Source: Caenispirillum bisanense
GTDB lineage: Bacteria; Pseudomonadota; Alphaproteobacteria; Rhodospirillales; UBA2165
DNA: 64,000 nt
Direction of reading: 5' to 3'
Assembly: GCA_945877815.1 (NCBI GenBank)
Contig: CAMDWJ010000018.1
Span: 1 to 64,000 of the forward strand
The notes beneath the pieces are model-generated. The model worked only from the letters and a program-made list of their open reading frames with translations. It was not told the DNA's origin and made no database searches. The position numbers and the translations under genes were made by a program. Shown piece by piece: positions 28,497 to 36,016 of the stretch; position 1 is the stretch's first letter, and every line of letters begins with the position of its first letter.

Positions 28497-29325
28497 CGAT
28501 CCGAACCTCGCGGTCGTGGGTGAGCGCAGGGATTTTGCGCCGTGCTTCGACGACTTGGGCGGGATCGATCTCGGCCGTCACAACACCGACCTCCTCGCCA
28601 CCGTCGGCCAGAACCGTGCCCCACGGATCGACGATCAGGGAATGGCCGTAGGTTTGGCGTCCTTCGGCGTGGGTTCCGCATTGGGCGGCGGAGATCACAT
28701 AGCAGCCGGTCTCGATCGCGCGCGCGCGTTGCAGCACATGCCAATGCACCTCGCCCGAAACCTTGGTGAAGGCCGCGGGCACGGTGAGGAAATCGGCCCC
28801 GGCATGGGCGAGGGCGCGATAAAGGTAGGCAAAACGCACGTCGTAACAGATGGACAGGCCAAGGCATCCCCACGGCAGATCGGCGACCACGCCGTAGGCG
28901 CCTGGCTCGTAGGTCGCCGATTCGCGATAGGTCTGCCCATCGCCGAGTTCGACGTCGAACATATGGATCTTGTCGTAGGTCGCGACCACCGATCCCGTCG
29001 GATCGAACAGATAACTGCGATTGGCGATCTTTCCGCCATCTTGGTTTTTGGGGGGCAGCTTGATTCCAAAGGAACCGACGAGAATCCACGCGCCCTTGTC
29101 GCGCGCGAGACCGGCCACCAGCGGCAGGCCCGCATGCTTATCTTCGGTCGGCGTATTGGCGCGGCTGCGTTCCGCGATCGGCTCCATCGCACCCGAGCAT
29201 TCGGGCAAGGTGATGAAATCGGCGCCCTTGTCGGCGGCCTGCAAGATCAGATCGCGGATGGTCGGCAGATTGTCGGCCAGATCCCGCTTGGAATTGAGCT
29301 GGATGCAGGCGGCCGTGAATTTCAC
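28456..29325 (-). CDS. Carbon-nitrogen hydrolase (nitrilase/Nit family)
   Basis: 289 aa from GTG 29325, which overlaps the grxC stop (GTGA). The frame is open to 29592, but that part shadows grxC. The Glu-Lys-Cys triad is clear: Glu in ITLPECSG, Lys in TYDKIHMFDV and Cys in LSICYDVRF. Sequence style is Nit1/Nit2-like, a group whose known members are omega-amidases or deaminated-glutathione amidases. Proximity to glutaredoxin is suggestive of a glutathione-related substrate, but this is inference. Confidence 0.9.
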   Translation of the reverse strand: MKFTAACIQLNSKRDLADNLPTIRDLILQAADKGADFITLPECSGAMEPIAERSRANTPTEDKHAGLPLVAGLARDKGAWILVGSFGIKLPPKNQDGGKIANRSYLFDPTGSVVATYDKIHMFDVELGDGQTYRESATYEPGAYGVVADLPWGCLGLSICYDVRFAYLYRALAHAGADFLTVPAAFTKVSGEVHWHVLQRARAIETGCYVISAAQCGTHAEGRQTYGHSLIVDPWGTVLADGGEEVGVVTAEIDPAQVVEARRKIPALTHDREVRIVKSAGDKARRLSA

Positions 29326-29585
29326 GAGGCCACACCCCGCAACATCGGATCGAGCTTGCCCGCGGTGTCGAGCGCATGGAGATCGTCGCAGCCGCCGACA
29401 TGTTTGCCGTCGATGAATATCTGCGGCACCGAGCGCCCGCCATTGGATCGCTGGATCATTTCCTGGGTGCGGTCCTCGACACCGAGATCGATCTCGGTGA
29501 AAGGAGCCCCTTTGGACTCCAGGAGCTTCTTCGCACGGAAGCAATAACCGCACCAAGATTGTGTATATATTTCGATCTTTGCCAT
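29322..29585 (-). CDS. grxC: Glutaredoxin 3 with CGYC active site
   Basis: 87 aa from ATG 29585 (MAKIEIYTQSWCGYC). Small thiol oxidoreductase that reduces disulfides with glutathione. The cis-Pro loop VPQIFIDGKHVGG and the GSH-binding CDDLHAL are present. The active site is CGYC rather than the usual CPYC, still dithiol. It lies 25 bases after comF and overlaps the nitrilase gene start. Confidence 0.93.
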   Translation of the reverse strand: MAKIEIYTQSWCGYCFRAKKLLESKGAPFTEIDLGVEDRTQEMIQRSNGGRSVPQIFIDGKHVGGCDDLHALDTAGKLDPMLRGVAS

Positions 29586-29610
29586 GATCCAAATATAAGC
29601 CAGTGCGCGT

Positions 29611-30372
29611 TCAGGTTCCAGAGACCACGCGCGCCAAAGTGAGTACATCGACACGCACGGCTCCTGCCGCCAGTAACACCCGGGCACAGGATGAAACCGT
29701 TGCACCTGTGGTCAACACATCGTCGATCAGGACGACGCGGGCACCGCACAAGACTTCCGCCCACCTGGGATGGATGGCGAAGGCGCCAGCCACGTTCCGC
29801 AATCGGGCCGAGCGGCCCATATCGACGTGCGGGCGCGTTTTCTTAACCCGCACCAGGGCGTCCGGGGCGACTTCGTGCCCGGTTTCCTTGGCCACGGCAT
29901 GGGCGAGCAGCGCCGACTGATTGTAGCGCCGCGCGAACAGGCGCCCCCGATGGAGCGGTACCGGAACGATGAAATCGACATCGCCGAGGAGTTCGGCGCC
30001 GGCCCGCGCCAGCCACTTGCCGTAGCCGGGCGCCGCGTGGGTCGCATCGGCATGTTTGAAGGACAACACCAGATCGCGCGACACATCGTCATAGATGAAG
30101 ACCGCGCGCGCCCGGTCGTAATCCGGCGGAGATTGCAGGCAAACGCCGCATAGCGCACCAGCGCCCGCATCGAACGGGAAAGGCAGGCCGCAGCACGTGC
30201 ACTGGGGTTTGCCGATAAAGCGGACCTGTGGCCAGCAGGCAGCACACAATGCACCCGTCGCCTCCAGTTCCAACCCGCATTTAAGGTAACGCGGCGGGAA
30301 CAAGATATCGAGCGCGCGGCTCGCCGCGCGGGCGAAATCGTGCAATCGGGGGGCAATAAGCGCCAAATTCAC
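29611..30372 (-). CDS. comF: ComF family phosphoribosyltransferase-like protein
   Basis: 253 aa. An N-terminal zinc-ribbon (CAACWPQ, CTCCGLPF, CGVC) is followed by a type I phosphoribosyltransferase domain with the PRPP loop VVLIDDVLTTGAT near residues 212-224. ComF proteins are tied to natural transformation in some bacteria, with the exact reaction unsettled. First in the comF-grxC-nitrilase run, divergent from the methyltransferase at 30408. Confidence 0.9.
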   Translation of the reverse strand: MNLALIAPRLHDFARAASRALDILFPPRYLKCGLELEATGALCAACWPQVRFIGKPQCTCCGLPFPFDAGAGALCGVCLQSPPDYDRARAVFIYDDVSRDLVLSFKHADATHAAPGYGKWLARAGAELLGDVDFIVPVPLHRGRLFARRYNQSALLAHAVAKETGHEVAPDALVRVKKTRPHVDMGRSARLRNVAGAFAIHPRWAEVLCGARVVLIDDVLTTGATVSSCARVLLAAGAVRVDVLTLARVVSGT

Positions 30373-30407
30373 TCCTTTTCATGCGCGCCGTTTGCTACAT
30401 CTCGCCC

Positions 30408-31235
30408 ATGACTGGGGCCCCGACGATCATAGACCGGACGACCGTTCGGCGGAACCGCGCCCGCGCCGCCGCCGGTTTCGAGGATTTCAATTTTCTCATC
30501 GAGAATGCGGCGGACGACATCATGGAACGGCTCGCCGACGTCACGCGGCGCTTTCCGCGCGCCCTCGATCTCGGATGCCATACCGGCGCGCTCGGTCGTC
30601 GTCTGATGGAACGCGCCGACATCCAATTGCTCATCTCTGCCGACAGTTCCCGGGCGATGGCGAAGCAAGCTCCCGGTTTGCGCATCGCCGCCGACGAGGA
30701 GTTTCTGCCGATCGCCGACGGTGCGCTCGATTTGATCGTGAGTTGCCTCACCCTGCATTGGGTCAACGACCTGCCCGGCTGCCTGATCCAGGCGCGGCGG
30801 GCGCTGAAACCCGACGGATTGTTCCTGGCCGCCATGTTCGGCGGCGCCACCTTGCGCGAATTGCGCGAGGCTTTTTTGGCGGCCGAGGACGAGATCGAAG
30901 GCGGCGCCAGCCCGCGCGTCTCGCCCTTCGCCGATGTTCGCGATGCCGGCGATCTGCTGTCGCGCGCCGGATTCAAGCTGCCGGTCACCGTGACCGAAAC
31001 CCTAACGGTATCCTACGAATCGCCCTTCAAACTGATCAGCGATCTGAAAGGCATGGGCGAGGCCAACGCGCATGCCCACCGCCGCAAAACTTTCACCCGG
31101 CGCGCGACCCTCCTGCGCGCCCTTGCGATCTATCAAGAACGCTTCGGCGATGCCGAGGGGCGCGTCCCCGCCACCTTCGAGATTGTGACCCTCACCGGCT
31201 GGTCGCCGATCGACCCGGCCGCGCGCGCTCGCTAA
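30408..31235 (+). CDS. NDUFAF5-like/BioC-like methyltransferase
   Basis: 275 aa from ATG 30408 (MTGAPTIIDRTTVRRNR); ATG 30381 is in frame but unlike relatives. RRNRARAAAGFEDFNFL, motif I ALDLGCHTGALGRRL, the LTLHWVNDLPG loop and the C-terminal FEIVTLTGWSP follow the alphaproteobacterial homologues of mitochondrial NDUFAF5. NDUFAF5 hydroxylates an Arg of a complex I subunit, although it looks like a methyltransferase. A role in complex I assembly is inferred from homology. Eight bases before sfsA. Confidence 0.85.
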   Translation: MTGAPTIIDRTTVRRNRARAAAGFEDFNFLIENAADDIMERLADVTRRFPRALDLGCHTGALGRRLMERADIQLLISADSSRAMAKQAPGLRIAADEEFLPIADGALDLIVSCLTLHWVNDLPGCLIQARRALKPDGLFLAAMFGGATLRELREAFLAAEDEIEGGASPRVSPFADVRDAGDLLSRAGFKLPVTVTETLTVSYESPFKLISDLKGMGEANAHAHRRKTFTRRATLLRALAIYQERFGDAEGRVPATFEIVTLTGWSPIDPAARAR

Positions 31236-31243
31236 GGGCTGCG

Positions 31244-31981
31244 ATGAAATTTCCATCTCCCTTGCTGCGCGGCATCTTGATACAGCGCTATAAACGTTTC
31301 CTCGCCGATATTCGGCTAGAGGCCCCTCTTCCCGATGGTCGACGCGACATCGTCGCCCATTGCGCCAATTCGGGCTCGATGCTGACCGTCTGCGCGCTGG
31401 GTTCCGAGGTCTGGGTTTCGTCCGCCACCAACCCCGAGCGCAAGCTGCAATTCAGCTGGGAGCTGATCCGGGTCGGGCGCAGCCTCGTCGGCATCAACAC
31501 AATGCATCCGAACAAACTCGCGGCCGAGGCCATCGCCGATGGAACGATCGCTGAGCTTGGCGGTTATGCAACGATCCGGCGCGAGGTGAAATACGGCAAG
31601 AATTCGAGGATCGATCTGCTGCTGGAATCGCCCGGACGTCAGCCCTGTTATGTCGAGGTCAAGAACGTCACACTCGTCCGCCCCGATCGAGCCAAGGGAT
31701 TGGCCGAATTCCCGGATTCGGTCACCGCGCGAGGCGCCAAGCATCTGGACGAATTGATCGATCAGGTGGCCGCGGGCCATCGCGCCGTGATGCTGTATCT
31801 CGCGCAACGCGGCGATTGCACCGATTTCGCGCCGGCCGCCGATATCGATCCCGTCTATGCAAAAGGCCTCATAAAGGCCCGCTCAGCCGGGGTGGAGGTT
31901 CTCGCTTATGCCTGCCGGGTCACCGCGCGCGATATAAGTGTCGCCAAACCCATGAATTGCGGGAAAATCGCGATAAATTGA
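31244..31981 (+). CDS. sfsA: SfsA family protein (putative DNA/RNA nuclease)
   Basis: 245 aa from ATG 31244. N-terminal OB-like domain (KRYKRFLADI-type block, AHCANSGSM) and C-terminal PD-(D/E)XK-like nuclease fold with RIDLLLES, CYVEVKNVTL and FPDSVTARGAKHL. E. coli SfsA was first described as a sugar fermentation stimulation protein. Follows the NDUFAF5-like gene by 8 bases. Confidence 0.93.
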   Translation: MKFPSPLLRGILIQRYKRFLADIRLEAPLPDGRRDIVAHCANSGSMLTVCALGSEVWVSSATNPERKLQFSWELIRVGRSLVGINTMHPNKLAAEAIADGTIAELGGYATIRREVKYGKNSRIDLLLESPGRQPCYVEVKNVTLVRPDRAKGLAEFPDSVTARGAKHLDELIDQVAAGHRAVMLYLAQRGDCTDFAPAADIDPVYAKGLIKARSAGVEVLAYACRVTARDISVAKPMNCGKIAIN

Positions 31982-32055
31982 AGCTCGGCTTTCCCAAACC
32001 GATATGAAATAATCGCCACCCACGCAAAAGAGTGGCGAACAAAGGCGGACGGAAC

Positions 32056-32868
32056 GTGGACGCGGAAACAAGGTCGATCAAGATTCACGGCGCAGCCGAC
32101 TTCGCCGCCATGCGCCGAGCCGGACGGCTCGCTGCGGAAACGCTCGATTACATCACCCCGTTCGTGGTGCCGGGCGTGACGACCGGCGAGCTTGACCGCC
32201 TATGCGCCGAATTCGTCGATCAGCGTGGTGCCCGCTCCGGCCCGCTCAACTATCGCGGCTTCCCGAAATCGATCTGCACCTCGGTCAATCACGTGGTGTG
32301 TCACGGCATTCCGGGCGAAAAGATTCTGGTAGAGGGCGACGTCGTGAATATCGACGTCACGCCCGTTCTCGACGGCTGGCACGGCGACACCTCGCGTATG
32401 TTTCCGGTGGGCGCAGTCAGCGTCAAAGTCGAACGCCTTGTCGACGTGACCTACGACGCCATGATGTGCGGCATCGCCGCCATCAAGCCGGGGGCCACGG
32501 TCGGCGATATCGGCCATGCCATCGAAACTTTCGTGCGCCCGTTCCGCTATTCCGTCGTGCGCGATTTCTGTGGCCACGGCGTCGGACGCATTTTCCACGA
32601 TGCCCCCAATATCTTGCATTTCGGCCGGCCAGGCGAAGGCCCCGTGCTGCGCGCCGGCATGTTCTTCACCGTGGAGCCGATGATCAATATCGGCCGGCCC
32701 GAAGTGAAAATCCTGTCCGACGGCTGGACCGCAGTTACCAAGGATCGCTCGCTGTCGGCGCAGTTCGAACACACCATCGGCGTGACCGAGGACGGCTGCG
32801 AGATATTCACCACCTCGCCCGCCGGATTGGACAAGCCGCCCTACGGCGCCAAACCCGCGAGAGATTGA
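32056..32868 (+). CDS. map: Methionine aminopeptidase, type I
   Basis: 270 aa from GTG 32056. GTG 32032 is also in frame, but 32056 has AGGCGG upstream at suitable spacing and matches the family start. Removes N-terminal Met. The five metal ligands are visible: Asp in NIDVTP, Asp in GDTSRMF, His in CGHGVG, Glu in FTVEPM and Glu in QFEHTIG. His in VVCHGIP is the substrate-binding residue. Convergent on the toxin-antitoxin genes, with 41 bases between. Confidence 0.96.
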   Translation: MDAETRSIKIHGAADFAAMRRAGRLAAETLDYITPFVVPGVTTGELDRLCAEFVDQRGARSGPLNYRGFPKSICTSVNHVVCHGIPGEKILVEGDVVNIDVTPVLDGWHGDTSRMFPVGAVSVKVERLVDVTYDAMMCGIAAIKPGATVGDIGHAIETFVRPFRYSVVRDFCGHGVGRIFHDAPNILHFGRPGEGPVLRAGMFFTVEPMINIGRPEVKILSDGWTAVTKDRSLSAQFEHTIGVTEDGCEIFTTSPAGLDKPPYGAKPARD

Positions 32869-32909
32869 CCTCTGCAAGAGGAGAGATCCCCGTCACCTGC
32901 CGACACGGT

Positions 32910-33347
32910 TCAATTGTCGCAAGAAATGATCCGCCCCGCACGTGCCTTCTGTCGAGCGAGAATCCCATCGCGCAATTTCTCGAACAAGGTGCGCGGCAAC
33001 ATGCCGTAATCGTATCGGCTTGGTTCGCCCGGAATGGGCCGCAAATCGTATCCAGGCCAAGCGAGGCGATTGAATTCATCGAGACGGAGCCAATGCCGGC
33101 CGCTGTCCAAGCCGAGCGATTTGCACGTCGCGGCCGGAATTTCGATGGATGCCGTCGGATCTTCGGGCGGCCAGCGCGTGATCGGAGCGACGATGGTGTC
33201 GATGTCGCCGGATGGATCACGATGCGCAGCGACAACAACGGCGCAGGGGCGATCCTTGGAGCTCTCGCTCGCCCCTTCCGCTTCTTCGTTGCTCCATAAA
33301 AAACTGTAACGGATCACCAAGCCCGGTTTCGGGATAGGGAGATTCAT
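32910..33347 (-). CDS. Putative PemK/MazF-like toxin of a type II toxin-antitoxin pair
   Basis: 145 aa. An N-terminal strand KPGLVIRYSF is followed by KDRPCAVVVA and IVAPITRWPP, the order seen in PemK/MazF/CcdB-fold toxins (GDIV, RPalV, vPiT). The C-terminal half is longer than in MazF. Its ATG overlaps the antitoxin stop (ATGA), the normal antitoxin-first arrangement. The likely activity is mRNA cleavage, but residues for catalysis cannot be assigned with confidence. The module sits between map and radC. Confidence 0.7.
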   Translation of the reverse strand: MNLPIPKPGLVIRYSFLWSNEEAEGASESSKDRPCAVVVAAHRDPSGDIDTIVAPITRWPPEDPTASIEIPAATCKSLGLDSGRHWLRLDEFNRLAWPGYDLRPIPGEPSRYDYGMLPRTLFEKLRDGILARQKARAGRIISCDN

Positions 33348-33598
33348 TTAGGCTCGGCGCCGTACTCCACCGTCTCAATCGCCGCAACCACGTCGTTCGG
33401 AAGATCGCCCACGACGAGCGATTGCCTTTCCCGGCGCTTGAGTAGTTCGTAGTGCGCCGCTTCGCTCGCCGAAAGATAGGCCCCAATCACCCTTCCATGG
33501 CTGGTCACACGAATGATCTTCTCCGCTATGGCCTCTTCGCGATAGCGTGCGAAATTCCGGGAAAACTCAGTCGCGGGGACGTCGCGGTTCTGTACCAT
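33344..33598 (-). CDS. Phd/YefM-like antitoxin
   Basis: 84 aa from ATG 33598, chosen because AAGGAG (33610-33605) lies 6 bases upstream. The frame is open to 33640, but that stretch is the promoter and operator. VPATEFSRNFARYREEA..IIRVTSHGRVIGAYLSA matches the Phd/YefM N-terminal DNA-binding fold. The C-terminus (about 50-84) is the expected toxin-binding tail. It likely represses its own operon through the inverted repeat at 33619-33636. Pairing with a PemK-like rather than RelE/Doc-like toxin is unusual. Confidence 0.75.
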   Translation of the reverse strand: MVQNRDVPATEFSRNFARYREEAIAEKIIRVTSHGRVIGAYLSASEAAHYELLKRRERQSLVVGDLPNDVVAAIETVEYGAEPK

Positions 33599-33618
33599 GC
33601 TAGGCTCCTTATGACTGC

Positions 33619-33636
33619 GTAAAATACGAATTTTAC
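33619..33636. promoter_or_regulatory. Operator-like perfect inverted repeat of the toxin-antitoxin operon
   Basis: Perfect 7-base arms GTAAAAT and ATTTTAC separated by ACGA, located 21 bases before the antitoxin ATG. It covers the predicted -10 element, so binding would block transcription, as expected for antitoxin autorepression. Confidence 0.65.
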
Positions 33637-33648
33637 ACATTTTATCAA
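33621..33648 (-). promoter_or_regulatory. Candidate promoter of the toxin-antitoxin operon
   Basis: Minus strand TTGATA (33648-33643) and TATTTT (33626-33621) separated by 16 bases, directly overlapping the inverted repeat. The region is AT-rich compared with its surroundings. Confidence 0.5.
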
Positions 33649-33736
33649 GGATTCGCCCCGCAACCGGGCCTCCCGTCGGATCGGCGCGCGCGAGGCGGGG
33701 TACCCTGAACCCGAATGCCGATGCTAAGGTTTAGCA

Positions 33737-34438
33737 ATGGCGAAAAGCGAACCCGACGACAAGGAAAGGCCGGATCATCTCGGCCATCGCGAGCGGCTCC
33801 GCGAACGGTTTCTGGCCGGCGGAGCAGACGCTCTTCCCGATTACGAGATGCTCGAATTGCTCCTGTTCATGGCGCAGCCTCGGCGCGACATGAAGCCCGT
33901 CGCCAAACGCCTGATGACGCGCTTCGGCACCTACGCCAAGGTCATCAGCGCATCGTCCGACGAACTGCGCACTGTCGAGGGCGTCGGCGAATCCCTCATC
34001 GCCACATTGAAGATCGTGCGCGACGCGGCGGTGCGGCTCGCCCGACACGAACTCACCCAACGTAATATCATCTCCTCATGGGAAGACTTAATCGGGTATT
34101 GCCGCGCGACCATGGGGCGCGAGAACGTCGAACAATTCCGCATCTTCTTCCTCGACCGCAAAAACGCGCTGATCAAGGACGAGGAGCTGCAGCGCGGCAC
34201 GGTCGATCAAACGGCCGTCTATCCGCGCGAAGTAATCAAACGCGCGCTTGAATTACACGCCAGCGCGATCATCATGGCGCACAACCATCCGTCGGGCGAC
34301 ACCACGCCGTCGCGCGGCGATATCGAGATGACGCGACTGGTCAAGGAAGCCTGCGAAAAGATCGGCATCGCCTTGCACGATCACGTCATCATATCGGCGG
34401 CGGGGGCGACAAGCTTCCGTTCGCTTGGACTTATATAA
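33737..34438 (+). CDS. radC: RadC family JAB1/MPN metalloprotein
   Basis: 233 aa. N-terminal helix-hairpin-helix (ELRTVEGVGESLIATL) and C-terminal JAMM motif with His-x-His in MAHNHPSGDTTPSRGD. Named RadC, although a direct repair role is disputed; many copies travel with mobile DNA. It is followed 15 bases later by the glutathione S-transferase-like gene. Divergent from the toxin-antitoxin operon. Confidence 0.93.
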   Translation: MAKSEPDDKERPDHLGHRERLRERFLAGGADALPDYEMLELLLFMAQPRRDMKPVAKRLMTRFGTYAKVISASSDELRTVEGVGESLIATLKIVRDAAVRLARHELTQRNIISSWEDLIGYCRATMGRENVEQFRIFFLDRKNALIKDEELQRGTVDQTAVYPREVIKRALELHASAIIMAHNHPSGDTTPSRGDIEMTRLVKEACEKIGIALHDHVIISAAGATSFRSLGLI

Positions 34439-34453
34439 AGGGGGAACCAGACC

Positions 34454-35062
34454 ATGCCGATGATACTTCGCTCCGCCGTCGCCTCGCCCTATTCGCGCAA
34501 GGTGAAGATCGCGGCCTATCATTTGGGGCTGGCCGACAAGATCGAGACCCGCCTGCTCAACAGCACCGACCCCAACGATCCGATCAAGGAGCAAAATCCG
34601 CTCGGCAAGATCCCGGCCCTGGTGCTGGAAACCGGCCGCACGATCTACGACAGCCGCGTCATCGTCGAATATCTCGACACACTCGCGGGCGGCGGCAAGA
34701 TCATCCCGACGGAGACCGACGCGCGCTTCGAAGCACTCACCACGGCGGCGCTGGCCGACGGCATCCTCGATGCCGCCATCCTTATCGTCTACGAGGGCCG
34801 CTATCGCCCGGACCAGACGCCCTACGGGCCGTGGCTCGATTTTCAGCGCGGCAAGATCGAACGTGCGCTTGCCGCCCTCGTCGCCGAGCCGACGGCGCTT
34901 TGGCCGGTCACGGTCGGCAATATCGGTGTGGCCTGCGCGCTCGGCTATCTCGATTTCCGCAAGCAGGTCGATTGGCGGGCGAAATATCCGGCACTGATCG
35001 GCTGGCTCGATTCTTTTCGCGCCGCAGTCCCCGCCTACGACAAGACCCGTCCGGAAGGCTGA
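34454..35062 (+). CDS. Glutathione S-transferase family protein
   Basis: 202 aa. Thioredoxin-fold N-terminal domain (about 1-80) with the SPYSRKVKIAAYHLGL helix and the cis-Pro segment GKIPAL, then the E/DSR glutathione contact in YDSRVIVEYL. All-helical C-terminal domain. A strong AGGGGGA lies before the ATG. Close spacing suggests co-transcription with radC. Substrate unknown. Confidence 0.9.
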   Translation: MPMILRSAVASPYSRKVKIAAYHLGLADKIETRLLNSTDPNDPIKEQNPLGKIPALVLETGRTIYDSRVIVEYLDTLAGGGKIIPTETDARFEALTTAALADGILDAAILIVYEGRYRPDQTPYGPWLDFQRGKIERALAALVAEPTALWPVTVGNIGVACALGYLDFRKQVDWRAKYPALIGWLDSFRAAVPAYDKTRPEG

Positions 35063-35065
35063 TCG

Positions 35066-35932
35066 CTAAACCGGGCTCGGGCCTTTGATCGTCGTGCGGT
35101 GCATGTGGCGAATATATTTGGGATCGTAGAGCGTCGCGTGATGCATGGTGCCGCGATTGTCCCAACACAGATAATCGCGGGGCTTCCACGCATGCGTATA
35201 GAGCAGCTCCGGTTTCAGGCAATGGGCGAATAGCTCGGCGAGCAGCGCATCGCTCTCCGCCTCCTCGACACTGTCGATACGGAAAGTGAATCCCGGATTA
35301 ATATAGAGTGCGCGGCGCCCGGTATCCTCGTTGGTGCGCACAATGGGATGGCGCACATCGGGCAGGCGCGCTTTCTGTTCATCCGTCAATTGCGGCCGGA
35401 TGCCGGGCTTGCTTTCGTTCCGCACGTAATTGCGCACATAGGAATGAAAGGCATGCCGCCCCTCGATGCGCGCCTTGGTCGCGGGCGGTAAACTCTCAAA
35501 AGCGCGATACATATCGACGAACAGGGTATCGCCGCCTGCAGGCGGAATGCGCACGGCATACAGCATGGTGCCGAGGGACGGATGGTCCATATAGGACAGA
35601 TCGGAATGCCAATAGCGCCCGGCATCCTCGAACCCGACGGCGGTGCCGTCGGCGCGTTTTTCGTTCGACAGCAGCAAGACTTCGGGATGGTCCGGCAATT
35701 GGAATTGCGCCAGCACATGAATCTGCAAATCGCCGAAGCGGCGGCTGAAGGCGACCTGATCGGCGGGCGGCAAATCCTGATCGCGGATCACCATGACAGC
35801 ATTTTCAAACCAGGCACGGCGCAGGATCTCGAAATCCTGTGCGGACAAGGGTTCGCGCAGATCGAGCCCCAGCACCTCGATGCCGAAACCGTCGCTCAGG
35901 GGGCGAATATCGAACTTCGTTTTTACCGTCAT
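35066..35932 (-). CDS. TauD/TfdA family Fe(II)/2-oxoglutarate dioxygenase
   Basis: 288 aa. The iron ligands are visible as HxD in GRYWHSDLSY and a distal His in NRGTMHHATLYD, followed by the 2-oxoglutarate-binding Arg in MHRTTIKG. Family members oxidise taurine, chlorophenoxyacetates and related compounds. No sulfonate transporter or other pathway gene sits beside it, so the substrate is open. Convergent on the GST gene (3 bases apart) and divergent from the MFS transporter. Confidence 0.9.
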   Translation of the reverse strand: MTVKTKFDIRPLSDGFGIEVLGLDLREPLSAQDFEILRRAWFENAVMVIRDQDLPPADQVAFSRRFGDLQIHVLAQFQLPDHPEVLLLSNEKRADGTAVGFEDAGRYWHSDLSYMDHPSLGTMLYAVRIPPAGGDTLFVDMYRAFESLPPATKARIEGRHAFHSYVRNYVRNESKPGIRPQLTDEQKARLPDVRHPIVRTNEDTGRRALYINPGFTFRIDSVEEAESDALLAELFAHCLKPELLYTHAWKPRDYLCWDNRGTMHHATLYDPKYIRHMHRTTIKGPSPV

Positions 35933-36016
35933 GGAGAGCCTTGAATTAGAGTGCGAATTGCGACCTGATCGAGCTTAAGCCGTCGCATCCGTCCGAACCA
36001 GCCGCAACGGAAAACC

